Positions 17,808 to 26,041 of a DNA stretch of 42,046 nt are shown here, piece by piece. The notes under the pieces were generated by a model. The model was not told where the DNA came from. It did no database searches and saw only the letters and a program-made list of their open reading frames with translations. The position numbers and the translations under genes are program-made. Source of the DNA: an uncultured Microbulbifer sp. (GTDB lineage Bacteria; Pseudomonadota; Gammaproteobacteria; Pseudomonadales; Cellvibrionaceae); the NCBI RefSeq assembly GCF_947498635.1, contig NZ_CANMKV010000038.1, positions 1 to 42,046 on the forward strand, in the 5' to 3' direction. Numbering within the stretch: the stretch's first letter is position 1; each line of letters opens with the position of its first letter.

Positions 17808-18770
17808 ATGACGAGTATCGTAGCGGACATCGGCGGCACAAACGCCCGCTTTGCGATAGCCAGGCCAGTTGGGCAGGGTTATGCGCTTGAAGGGCTGAAG
17901 GTGGTGGATTGCAAACGCTTTGATGGGTTTGACGCTGCTTTACAGCATTGGCTCGATGGCCTCGATCAGCCCAGGCCCGATAAAGCGTGTATTGCCGCTG
18001 CGGGTCCGCTGGAAAAAACGGCCTCCGGTAGCCGTGTTTATATGACCAACCTGGGGTGGAATATTGAAGCCGCCACCTTAGCTGAGGCGTTTCAGTTTCC
18101 CCACTTGGAGCTGATCAATGATTTTGCCGCACTGGCTCAATCGCTGCCGCGTTTGTCTGCCAACGACTATCAAGTACTGCGGGAGGCTCCTCGCTTACCT
18201 GGAGCCCCTATGGCAGTTCTGGGGCCGGGCACAGGTCTTGGTGTGGCCGGATTGGCAGAGGCTGAAGGTCGTTACCATGTCCTCGCGGGAGAGGGGGGGC
18301 ATGCCAACTTGACGGTCTCAACTGAGCGCGAGCTACAGCTATTACAGATTTTAATGAAGAGCCGCGCTCCGGTTTTTAATGAGTGGGTTCTCTCCGGCAA
18401 TGGGCTGGTAAACCTGTACCGCGCCGTATGTACGTTAAATGGTAAAACACCCGATGATCTGGCCCCGCCGGATATTAGTGCCCGTGGCCTGGATAACTCC
18501 GACCCCTTTTGCAGAGAGACTCTGCTGGATTTTCTCGGCTTCCTCGGTAGCGCCGCAGGAGATGCCGCTCTGTATATGGGTGCTAAGGGCGGTGTCTTCC
18601 TGGGGGGGGGAATACTGCCGCGCATTGCCGAACTGCTGCCCGAGAGCGCGTTCGAGCAACGCTTCCTCAACAAAGGGCGGGTTCATCAGTGGATGGAAGC
18701 CGTACCGGTGTACGCGTTAAATGCGGGCTATCAGGCACTGATCGGTGCCGCAGTACAACTGGAAGGTTGA
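17808..18770 (+). CDS. glk: glucokinase
   Basis: A 320-residue glucokinase of the E. coli Glk type (ASKHA fold). It phosphorylates glucose to glucose-6-phosphate with ATP in the cytoplasm. The phosphate-binding motif DIGGTNARF lies at residues 7-15. The catalytic-region string INDFAAL is near 103-109, GPGTGLGVAGL near 142-152, EGGHANL near 164-170, and the adenosine motif GGVFLGGGILPR near 263-274. The length matches the family (about 320). The start follows a weak GGGGAT element. It precedes the TonB receptor and halogenase-like genes on the same strand by about 215 bases, which suggests a sugar-utilisation neighbourhood. Confidence 0.92.
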   Translation: MTSIVADIGGTNARFAIARPVGQGYALEGLKVVDCKRFDGFDAALQHWLDGLDQPRPDKACIAAAGPLEKTASGSRVYMTNLGWNIEAATLAEAFQFPHLELINDFAALAQSLPRLSANDYQVLREAPRLPGAPMAVLGPGTGLGVAGLAEAEGRYHVLAGEGGHANLTVSTERELQLLQILMKSRAPVFNEWVLSGNGLVNLYRAVCTLNGKTPDDLAPPDISARGLDNSDPFCRETLLDFLGFLGSAAGDAALYMGAKGGVFLGGGILPRIAELLPESAFEQRFLNKGRVHQWMEAVPVYALNAGYQALIGAAVQLEG

Positions 18771-18898
18771 TCTTTTCTTGTCCTCTCACGTCTCTAGCAT
18801 CCACTCGTTAGTCCGTTTGTCAGGTTATTAATATCTGTCGCTGCAGGTTGTAATCTAGCAGCGCCTTAGTGTGTTTAAAGTCACAGATTCTCCCACCT

Positions 18899-18917
18899 CC
18901 TCCCCCCGCGGGGGAGG
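18899..18917. repeat. GC-rich hairpin between glk and the TonB receptor gene
   Basis: CCTCCCCC (18899-18906) and GGGGGAGG (18910-18917) form an 8-bp GC stem with a 3-base loop. No T tract follows, so termination or attenuation is uncertain. It lies about 70 bases upstream of the receptor start and may be part of its control region. Confidence 0.4.
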
Positions 18918-18985
18918 ATGTTATGGATAGGGGGCCGGCCTAGGATGCAGGGTCTCAACATAACGATAAGTCCAGGGAGAAGATG

Positions 18986-21829
18986 ATGAGTCTATCCAAT
19001 AAAGGTAAAGGGGCGCTCAGACCCACTTTGCTGTCTGCGGCCATTGCGGCCTCTGTGTCCGCCTCTATTGGGGCTTACGCACAGGAGCAGGAAGCACTGG
19101 AAGAAGTAACCGTTACCGGTATCCGTGCAAGCGTCTTGGGTTCCCTTGAAGCCAAGCGCAGCGCGGATGTTGTGGCGGATGTGGTGGATGCGGGTGCGCT
19201 GTCATCTCTTCCCGACCAGTCTATTGCCGACGCCCTGGGCCGCCTGCCCGGCGTTACCACCGTGCGCTCTTCCGGCCAGTCGTCAGAACTGAATATTCGC
19301 GGTATGAATGGCGACTTCCTGCAGACTACGCTGAATGGCCGAGAGCAGGCCTCCACCAGTGGTTACACCGAAAGCACCCGCTGGATTTCCTTTGACCAGT
19401 ACCCGGCCGAGCTGATCAGCCAGGCCGCGGTGTACAAGTCTCCTAAAGCCTCCCACATTGAAGGTGGTGTGGCCGGCTCTGTTGAGCTGAAAACGGCCAA
19501 CCCACTGGATGCCGAGAAAGAGCACAACTTCAATGCCAATGTACGTATGTCGTTTAACGACGCTGCTGATGATGTGGGTGCCGATGAATTCGGCCAGCGC
19601 GTAACCCTGTCGTATATGGGTAAATTTATGGATGACAAGGTTGGTGTGGCCCTGGGTTACTCACACCTTGAGCAGCCGAATAGTTTTACCAAGGCGCGTG
19701 CTGGGGCTGACGAGCAGCTGGGTTATGACAATGTTGGTCTTCAAGGCGAGGGCGATGTAAATGTTCCCCGCGCTTTTCAGTGGCAAGCGGGTACAGGAAC
19801 CGATACTCGCGATGGCTATCTGGCCAGTGTTGTTTTCCAGCCGACTGATAACTTTAAAGCTCAGCTTGATTACTTTAAGTCTGAGTTCGAGCGTATCGAT
19901 ACCCGTCATGGTATTACGGTTGGGAATTTGGATCAGTATGGGGGTTATATTGGTACTGGAGCGGTAATTTCCGGTGGCGCTGTGACAGAAGCAAGTCTCA
20001 ATGTTACTGATACCATCAGTGGTCCCTGGTTTGAGGCGCGTTCCGAGGATCAGTCTACTCAGGCCGATAGCGATAGTATCGGTTTGAATCTGGAGTGGAA
20101 TATTGCTGATCGTCACACGCTGGTTTTTGATTACTCTTACAGCGAAGGCACCAAAACCCGCAAGGACCAGATTGTGTCCATGCATGCCTATGATTTAGGT
20201 TACAACGAGGAGGGTGACCTGGAAACTTGGCAGGAAGCCGCGAACCAGGGTTTTACTTTTAAGATGGATGGGGAAGGAATCCCCACTTCGGCGTTTATGG
20301 GAGTGGATTTTACCAACCTGGACACCATGCGCCTTTCCCGTTACGAAGAGTATCCTCATCAGTACACCGATGAGGTAGAGGCTTTTAAGCTGGACTACCA
20401 GTTTGATCTGCAATGGGGGGCTATCGCCTCTTTAGAAGCCGGTGTTCGACTCTCGGAGCGTACTTTCGATTCAGATCGTAGCACCTTCCTCTATGGCAGT
20501 CGTGATGGTCAGTACAACGGATACTGTGCAGATAATATATCTGACGTCGAATGTATGCCCCAGCCACTTGATGGCTTCGTTAAAGTGGCATCTGTCGATG
20601 GAGCTCCAGACCATTTTGTTGTAACTAACATGGATGGCTTGGCCTCCAGCATTTTCGGCACCGGTAATTACGGCGGTGTTAAGATGTTTAGTGATGGTAA
20701 AGACTGGACATATATTGAGTCCGGTGCGGTCACCGAGGAAGTTTTCGCATATTACCTAATGGCAAACATCGATACTCAATTGGGTAGCATACCGGTCACG
20801 GGTAATTTTGGTGTACGTGTTGTTGATACCGATGTGAAATCCCGTGGTATCCAGAATGTCGGTGCTGGTAAAGGTATAGAGATTACTGATGATCTGGGTG
20901 TAACCAGTAACGACTATGATGATGTCGAATATGGCCCCGAATATACCGATACTTTACCTTCATTGAATTTAAACTTTGAGCTTACTGAACAGGACTATGT
21001 CCGTTTCGCAGCGGCCAAAGTTATGGGACGTCCACCGGTAGGGCAGCTGAAAGGCGGTGCTGGTTCGTGGAATTCTGATGGCCAAAATGACTACAACGTA
21101 TGGACTAAAGGCTCCCCTTACCTAGACCCTTTCCGTGCGAACCAGTTTGATCTGGCTTATGAGCACTATTTCGAAGATGGTGGTGCTGTAACGGCCGCAA
21201 TTTTCTGGAAAGACATCGAAACCTTGGTTGAAGAGCAGTTTATTTATCTCGATACCCAAGAGGAGCGAGATGCACTATTCAACTCCTTGGGGATCATAGT
21301 GCCTGAAGGGCGTGAAGCGGCTGCATTTAAAACCTTCGTTAATAACGATAAAGGCGGTTATATTCGTGGTATCGAGCTGGCGGGTACTAAAACCTTCAAT
21401 GAGCTACCGGGTATTTATTCTGGGCTTGGCATGACCGCTAGTTATTCTTATACCGAGAGTGAAACGGAAGTTACTGGAGGCAGTCTCTCTGGCGAAAATA
21501 TGCCTTTACCAGGGCTGTCGAAAAACGTTTGGAGTACTACGGTATTTTGGGATATCGGTAGTTTCAGCAGCCATGTGAATGTGCGTTATAGGGATGAATT
21601 TACTCAGGTAATGTCTATCCCCGGCAGTTCTACTGTGGTTCCTGCCCGGGAGTACACGACTGTGGATGCTCAGGTGTCCTATGCCTTCGATAATGGTATC
21701 GATGTAGTTTTCTCAGCCAATAACTTAACGGATGAAGCGGATGTTAAGTCCTACGGCGTTGATGGCGTCTTGGGTGAATACACCGAGTTTGGACGTCAGT
21801 TCTATCTGGGTATGAATTATAGCTACTAA
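18986..21829 (+). CDS. TonB-dependent outer-membrane receptor
   Basis: A receptor of about 947 residues in the Xanthomonas/Caulobacter-type TonB-dependent receptor group often linked to carbohydrate uptake. A signal peptide ends near GAYAQ. A TonB-box-like EEVTVTGIR follows, then the plug domain (DVVDAGALSSLPDQSIADAL, RLPGVTTVR, LNIRGMNGDF). The last two thirds form the beta-barrel with alternating aromatic strands, ending in FGRQFYLGMNYSY with a terminal aromatic residue as required for outer-membrane insertion. Two adjacent ATGs exist; the second (18986) has better spacing to AGGGAG. The ligand is unknown, but glucokinase lies upstream and a halogenase-like flavoprotein downstream, the usual company of saccharide receptors. 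Confidence 0.92.
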   Translation: MSLSNKGKGALRPTLLSAAIAASVSASIGAYAQEQEALEEVTVTGIRASVLGSLEAKRSADVVADVVDAGALSSLPDQSIADALGRLPGVTTVRSSGQSSELNIRGMNGDFLQTTLNGREQASTSGYTESTRWISFDQYPAELISQAAVYKSPKASHIEGGVAGSVELKTANPLDAEKEHNFNANVRMSFNDAADDVGADEFGQRVTLSYMGKFMDDKVGVALGYSHLEQPNSFTKARAGADEQLGYDNVGLQGEGDVNVPRAFQWQAGTGTDTRDGYLASVVFQPTDNFKAQLDYFKSEFERIDTRHGITVGNLDQYGGYIGTGAVISGGAVTEASLNVTDTISGPWFEARSEDQSTQADSDSIGLNLEWNIADRHTLVFDYSYSEGTKTRKDQIVSMHAYDLGYNEEGDLETWQEAANQGFTFKMDGEGIPTSAFMGVDFTNLDTMRLSRYEEYPHQYTDEVEAFKLDYQFDLQWGAIASLEAGVRLSERTFDSDRSTFLYGSRDGQYNGYCADNISDVECMPQPLDGFVKVASVDGAPDHFVVTNMDGLASSIFGTGNYGGVKMFSDGKDWTYIESGAVTEEVFAYYLMANIDTQLGSIPVTGNFGVRVVDTDVKSRGIQNVGAGKGIEITDDLGVTSNDYDDVEYGPEYTDTLPSLNLNFELTEQDYVRFAAAKVMGRPPVGQLKGGAGSWNSDGQNDYNVWTKGSPYLDPFRANQFDLAYEHYFEDGGAVTAAIFWKDIETLVEEQFIYLDTQEERDALFNSLGIIVPEGREAAAFKTFVNNDKGGYIRGIELAGTKTFNELPGIYSGLGMTASYSYTESETEVTGGSLSGENMPLPGLSKNVWSTTVFWDIGSFSSHVNVRYRDEFTQVMSIPGSSTVVPAREYTTVDAQVSYAFDNGIDVVFSANNLTDEADVKSYGVDGVLGEYTEFGRQFYLGMNYSY

Positions 21830-21866
21830 GTACTTTGACTAATCTTGTATAAACCGGATTGTTGAT

Positions 21867-21909
21867 AAAAAACCGCCCGCCGAGCCATGCTCGTCGGGCG
21901 GTTTTTTTT
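21867..21909 (+). terminator. strong Rho-independent terminator after the TonB receptor
   Basis: CCGCCCG (21873-21879) pairs with CGGGCGG (21895-21901), and CGAGC (21881-21885) with GCTCG (21889-21893), closed by a 3-base loop. A6 on the left and T8 on the right flank the stem. It separates the receptor from the halogenase-like gene, so the latter needs read-through or its own promoter in the remaining 60 bases. Confidence 0.92.
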
Positions 21910-21969
21910 CGATTAAAAATCGTGACGTGCCCCAAGGTTAAGCGCGACGATAATAATTTGAGAAACGTT

Positions 21970-23481
21970 ATGAACAGCCAAAATACAAAAGTTATTATTC
22001 TTGGCGGGGGGACCGCTGGTTGGATAACCGCTAATCTGATGGCGACCCATTGGCGGGATAAAGGGTTTGAGATTACCCTGGTGGAATCACCGGATATCGG
22101 CATTATTGGTGTTGGTGAAGGGTCAACACCATCGCTGAAGGGTTTTATGGAAACTATCGGCGTGAGCGAGGCGGAGTGGATGCCGCACTGTAATGCTACC
22201 TATAAAGTAGGTATTACTTTTAAAGACTGGTCCATTAAGCCAGGTTTTTCTGAGTATGTGCATCCGTTTGTGGGTCAGCCAGATCAGTTTAATATTCCGG
22301 CATTTTTTCATAACAGCTTTCTGCGCAGAAAAGGTATCGACCTTGAGGGGCATCCGGATCATTTCTTCCTGGCAACGGAAATGATCCGGCAAAAATTATC
22401 TCCAGTAGCACCGGAGAACTTTCCCTTTGATATTGCCTATGGTTACCATTTTGACTCCGGTTTGCTAGGCCAGTTTTTACGTCGTGTTGCCGAAGGAAAG
22501 GGTGTTAACTACAAGGCGGCAACGGTTGCCGGTGCTATGCTCGATACCCAAGGTAATATCGATCACTTGAAAACTACGGATGGCGAGGTGCTCAAAGCCG
22601 ATCTCTATGTTGATAGCTCCGGTTTCCGGGGAAGCCTGATCCAGCAGTCCCTGAACGTTCCCTTTATTAGTAGTGCAGAGAGCCTATTTAACGATTCTGC
22701 AGTTGTATTCGCTACGGATCAGGAAAAAGACTATGCCGCACATACGATTTCTGCGGCGATGAAATATGGATGGGTCTGGAAAATTCCCCTGACTCACCGC
22801 AATGGTAACGGTTATGTGTACAGCTCCAGCTTTATCGATGATGACAAGGCCGAAACTGAGTTTCGTACGCATTTAGGCCTGCTCGATAGTGATGTCGAGG
22901 CGCGTCGGTTAAAATTTAAGGTGGGGCGGGTTGCCCAGCACTGGGTAAAAAATTGCCTAGCAGTGGGTCTCTCCCAGGGGTTTATTGAGCCTCTAGAGGC
23001 CACTGCCTTGGACATGGTACAGGAAACTGTGGTGCGCTTTATTGAGGCCTATAATAACGGTCATTACACCGATCAGTTCAGGGATGATTTTAATCACCGT
23101 GTTAGCGCCCGCTTCGATGCCGTGCGCGACTACATTGTGGGTCATTATCGCATTAGTTCGCGAACGGACACGGATTACTGGATCGCCAATACGACCAATG
23201 AAAAGATATCGCCCTCTCTACGTTCGATACTAATGTCCTGGATGGCTGGTAAGAATATTACCGATGAATTATTGGAACAAAAGCTGGATACTTATTTTCC
23301 CGATACTTCTTGGAACTGCCTTTTGGCGGGAAAGGGGCTTTATCCAAATCGTGAACAGCTGCGTCCAGGCAGTGATCTGGCACACAAATATAAAATTGAA
23401 GATATCCGAGAGTTTAACCGGCGCTGTGCTTTAAACTTTAAATTACATAGGGATCAGCTGCTTACACTGCAGCAATCTTGA
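21970..23481 (+). CDS. tryptophan-halogenase-like flavin-dependent protein
   Basis: A 503-residue protein of the flavin-dependent tryptophan halogenase family (PrnA-like). The ATG at 21970 directly precedes the FAD-binding GGGTAGW (residues 12-18). VGEGSTP follows at 48-54. Lys79, at the same position as the essential lysine of PrnA, sits in CNATYKVG. The halogenase signature WxWxIP is present as WVWKIP at 268-273, and EPLEA at 340-344 includes the equivalent of the catalytic Glu. The following PrnA serine is Ala here. No natural-product genes surround it. Instead it follows a TonB receptor and glucokinase, the context of the many halogenase-like proteins found in marine sugar-uptake loci with unproven chemistry. 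True halogenation is therefore uncertain. Confidence 0.85.
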   Translation: MNSQNTKVIILGGGTAGWITANLMATHWRDKGFEITLVESPDIGIIGVGEGSTPSLKGFMETIGVSEAEWMPHCNATYKVGITFKDWSIKPGFSEYVHPFVGQPDQFNIPAFFHNSFLRRKGIDLEGHPDHFFLATEMIRQKLSPVAPENFPFDIAYGYHFDSGLLGQFLRRVAEGKGVNYKAATVAGAMLDTQGNIDHLKTTDGEVLKADLYVDSSGFRGSLIQQSLNVPFISSAESLFNDSAVVFATDQEKDYAAHTISAAMKYGWVWKIPLTHRNGNGYVYSSSFIDDDKAETEFRTHLGLLDSDVEARRLKFKVGRVAQHWVKNCLAVGLSQGFIEPLEATALDMVQETVVRFIEAYNNGHYTDQFRDDFNHRVSARFDAVRDYIVGHYRISSRTDTDYWIANTTNEKISPSLRSILMSWMAGKNITDELLEQKLDTYFPDTSWNCLLAGKGLYPNREQLRPGSDLAHKYKIEDIREFNRRCALNFKLHRDQLLTLQQS

Positions 23482-23517
23482 GTTGCTTGTTTTGAAGAAA
23501 AGTTAAATGGAGAGAGA

Positions 23518-23542
23518 AGCCGGAAACTGTTGTTGTCCGGCT
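23518..23542. terminator. hairpin between convergent genes
   Basis: AGCCGGA and TCCGGCT form a 7-bp stem with an 11-base loop between the halogenase-like stop and the stop of the minus-strand gene. It is only 10 bases from the latter. The T tract is weak, so it is a modest terminator candidate. Confidence 0.5.
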
Positions 23543-23552
23543 CTTCGTAAGA

Positions 23553-23852
23553 TTATTCGTCTTCGACTTTTTCCAGTTTCTTGCTTTCTTTCAGGTGCAG
23601 CATTCGTTTATCACCGCGCTCGCCACGAATTCTTACCCGATCACCGGATTTCATGCCTTTGCGTTTAACCTCTTCGGCATCAATAAAGTAGTAAGTTCCG
23701 CTGGTTTCATCCTTGAGGCTGAAACGACGTTCGACCTTGCCGGTTTTAAAGTCTTCAGAGATGACTTCCTCTAAGGTTCCGGTGACGACTTCCTCTGCCT
23801 GACAGAAAAGGCTAAAAGTAATACTGAGTACGAATACTATAATTTTATACAT
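23553..23852 (-). CDS. small exported protein, unknown function
   Basis: A 99-residue protein with a good signal peptide (cleavage near FCQA, residue 19). The mature part is about 80 residues and highly charged. Its beta-rich pattern (VVTGTLEEV, FSLKDETSGTYYFID, GDRVRIRGERGD) suggests an OB-like fold. It ends in a lysine/glutamate-rich tail. No family is recognised with confidence. It lies 64 bases downstream of the metalloprotease gene on the same strand, so the two are probably co-transcribed; a role as a partner or inhibitor of the protease is possible but unsupported. Confidence 0.65.
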   Translation of the reverse strand: MYKIIVFVLSITFSLFCQAEEVVTGTLEEVISEDFKTGKVERRFSLKDETSGTYYFIDAEEVKRKGMKSGDRVRIRGERGDKRMLHLKESKKLEKVEDE

Positions 23853-23916
23853 AAAGTGTACCTTCTAAATTTAATGATTGGCGACGGTGGTGGTTCCCAG
23901 ATTATTATTGCAGTCC

Positions 23917-25722
23917 TCAATTATCATATTGGACTGTTATTACTGCAGATTGATCGGCGTCACTGTTAGATTTGTAAGTAATGGTAATGCCAGCACTGTT
24001 ATCTTCAAAGAAATCACCTGGACTCTCCAGTACGGCCACATGATTTGAATCTATATCATTTAAATAGTGAATGGTCACTGAATTTGCATAGTGAGAGTTT
24101 GGATTCAGGATGTTGTGGCCAACATGGTAGTTAACATAGTAGTGGCTCCGACCATTTTTGCTGCCGTTACTTTGCACTTTGAGCTGTTGGGGGAGAGTCC
24201 CAGAGAGTTCGCCAGCGGTCAGCTCAATGGCTTGGATTTCTATATCCTGAATACTGCCAGTAACCTGGTTGACGGTAGTACTGTAATCAGGAGATAACTT
24301 GTACCAGCCCATAACTTCCCTGTGGGCACTGCCAAACAGGCGAGATTTTGAGCGGTTGCCCATTAGGGAGCCGGCGGTACCGTATTCACTTTCAGCCCTG
24401 CCGTCGTTATCTTCGTCCCACCCCGCGTGGCCTAGGCCAATATTGTGACCCAGCTCGTGCCCCATCACTAATTGATCGGTGCGTGCGGCAACCACACTCC
24501 ACTTACCGCCTACAGAGGCAATACCGGTGCCGATCAGGCCGGCATCCTCGGCTTCTGAGGGGTAGATATAGACCTGATGGCGCCAGTCACTGAGATTCAA
24601 GGGCTGGCCGTTATCATCAACCATCGTGTCACGGGCCCACTGGTGGGCATCGTCTCTCCAGGAGAAGCCGCCATCGGTGTATTCTCCACCCTGGCCTTGG
24701 CGTGCTTGGGCACTTGCAACACTTAAAATCCCCCCATTTTGCGGGTCTGGAATACTGTAAGTGATACAGTCAATGGAGCTTTCTTCCACGCCCTGCTGAC
24801 CGTAGCAGTAGTGGGGGAGGTCTTTACTGTCGATTCTATGTCTTAGAAACTTGAGTTGCCCCTGGGAGTTTTCCAGGTAGGCATTATCGAGGGAGTCGAC
24901 ATCATTGAAGACCATATCTGCGATATCGCTAACGCCCGCTTCTCTGGTGGCGATTGCGTCGGAGAAGTTCATAAATATAAAAACGATACTGCTTTCAGTG
25001 GGATCTGTGGTGGCAATTGAAAAAGTCACCGATTGCTCACTGCCATCGGTCAGCAGGAACTTGATGGTATCCTTACTGGTTTCCCCTGCTTTTAATACCC
25101 CAGCGTTGCTATCGAGTGAGTATGCCCAGGTTCCATCGTTTTGAATGGTAAATTTACCGTACTGACCATTAATGGTGTCTGCCCTGAAGAGGGGAGTATT
25201 ACCGTCGACATCCTCAATTTTTAATTGGCCGGAGGCGCGCTCTTTGTTATTCAGCACCAATGTAGAGAGGGGGACGCTTGGGGTGAAGGAATAGGGATCG
25301 TCAGCGCCGGTTATCTGAATACTAATTTTGGTGGTGTCACTGCCGCTACCAACGCCGAGGGTAAAGACATCGCTTGTCTGCTCATCGAGATCCAGCGGAT
25401 TGGCCAGGTCGCTATCCAGCGTATAGCTCCAGTTGCCATCTTTAGAGACAGTCAATGAGCCGTAGCGGCCTTGAAAGCTGGTATTTTCGAAGGTCTGAGA
25501 GGGGTTGGCGGCGTCAACCAGTTTGCCACTCGCAGAGGCTGTGCTGTCTTCTACAACGCGGCCTTCGCCGCCGCTAATGCTTATCCCCTGGCTGCTGCCA
25601 CCGCCACTGCTATCTACTTCAGTTTCAGGGTTTCCGTCACCATCGCCACCAGAGCCACCGCCGCAGGCCGTCAGGAAGGCCGTTAGGCTGATCGCTGAAA
25701 ATAGTTTTATCGATTCGTTCAT
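23917..25722 (-). CDS. lipoprotein metzincin metalloprotease with two VCBS-type domains
   Basis: A 601-residue exported protein. The N-terminal lipobox LTAC followed by a Gly/Ser/Asp linker points to lipid anchoring, probably on the cell surface. Two VCBS-like beta domains follow (about 45-140 and 145-240, each with YGxxTxxxDGxWxYxLD). The C-terminal half carries the zinc-protease signature HELGHNIGLGH, with ligands His422, His426 and His432 and the catalytic Glu423. The Met-turn appears as SLMG some 20 residues later. This is the metzincin pattern; the exact MEROPS family is not assignable by eye. A DEDNDGRAE loop between the zinc motif and Met-turn looks calcium-binding. The small exported protein downstream may be its partner. 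Confidence 0.85.
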   Translation of the reverse strand: MNESIKLFSAISLTAFLTACGGGSGGDGDGNPETEVDSSGGGSSQGISISGGEGRVVEDSTASASGKLVDAANPSQTFENTSFQGRYGSLTVSKDGNWSYTLDSDLANPLDLDEQTSDVFTLGVGSGSDTTKISIQITGADDPYSFTPSVPLSTLVLNNKERASGQLKIEDVDGNTPLFRADTINGQYGKFTIQNDGTWAYSLDSNAGVLKAGETSKDTIKFLLTDGSEQSVTFSIATTDPTESSIVFIFMNFSDAIATREAGVSDIADMVFNDVDSLDNAYLENSQGQLKFLRHRIDSKDLPHYCYGQQGVEESSIDCITYSIPDPQNGGILSVASAQARQGQGGEYTDGGFSWRDDAHQWARDTMVDDNGQPLNLSDWRHQVYIYPSEAEDAGLIGTGIASVGGKWSVVAARTDQLVMGHELGHNIGLGHAGWDEDNDGRAESEYGTAGSLMGNRSKSRLFGSAHREVMGWYKLSPDYSTTVNQVTGSIQDIEIQAIELTAGELSGTLPQQLKVQSNGSKNGRSHYYVNYHVGHNILNPNSHYANSVTIHYLNDIDSNHVAVLESPGDFFEDNSAGITITYKSNSDADQSAVITVQYDN

Positions 25723-26041
25723 ATTGCTCTCGAAATCTACTTGTAATTTTTCGCAGGATTATAGAGGGGTGATTTTCTTATTCTGTGAAATTGGGTGGAT
25801 ATTCGGATTTTAATTTGGGTTTTAGGGGCTGATGGATATTTAGTATTCATAGAGAAAAAAACAAAATGATAGGGGAAATAAATTTCTTAATTACCTGTCA
25901 AAACATGTATTTTTTGCACGAAAAACTTACATTGGCGGATAAAAAATATCCGCTATTTCACTGGTGTGTCAGTAATGTGCATAAGTGGGGGCAAAGCGAC
26001 CAATCTGACCATTGACCGCTGTATTGGCAAATACTGAAGGG
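25723..26041. other. intergenic region, promoter of the metalloprotease gene
   Basis: This is an AT-rich spacer between two minus-strand genes. Palindromic GCGGATAAAAAATATCCGC lies near 25934-25952: the 9-base arms GCGGATATT-like are almost perfect around the A run, and it could be a terminator for the Sel1-repeat gene or an operator. No open frame is credible. Confidence 0.4.

Noticed and set aside
21970..23481. Natural-product biosynthetic cluster around the halogenase-like gene
   Set aside because: No NRPS, PKS, tailoring or resistance genes nearby; flanked by a TonB receptor and unrelated exported proteins.
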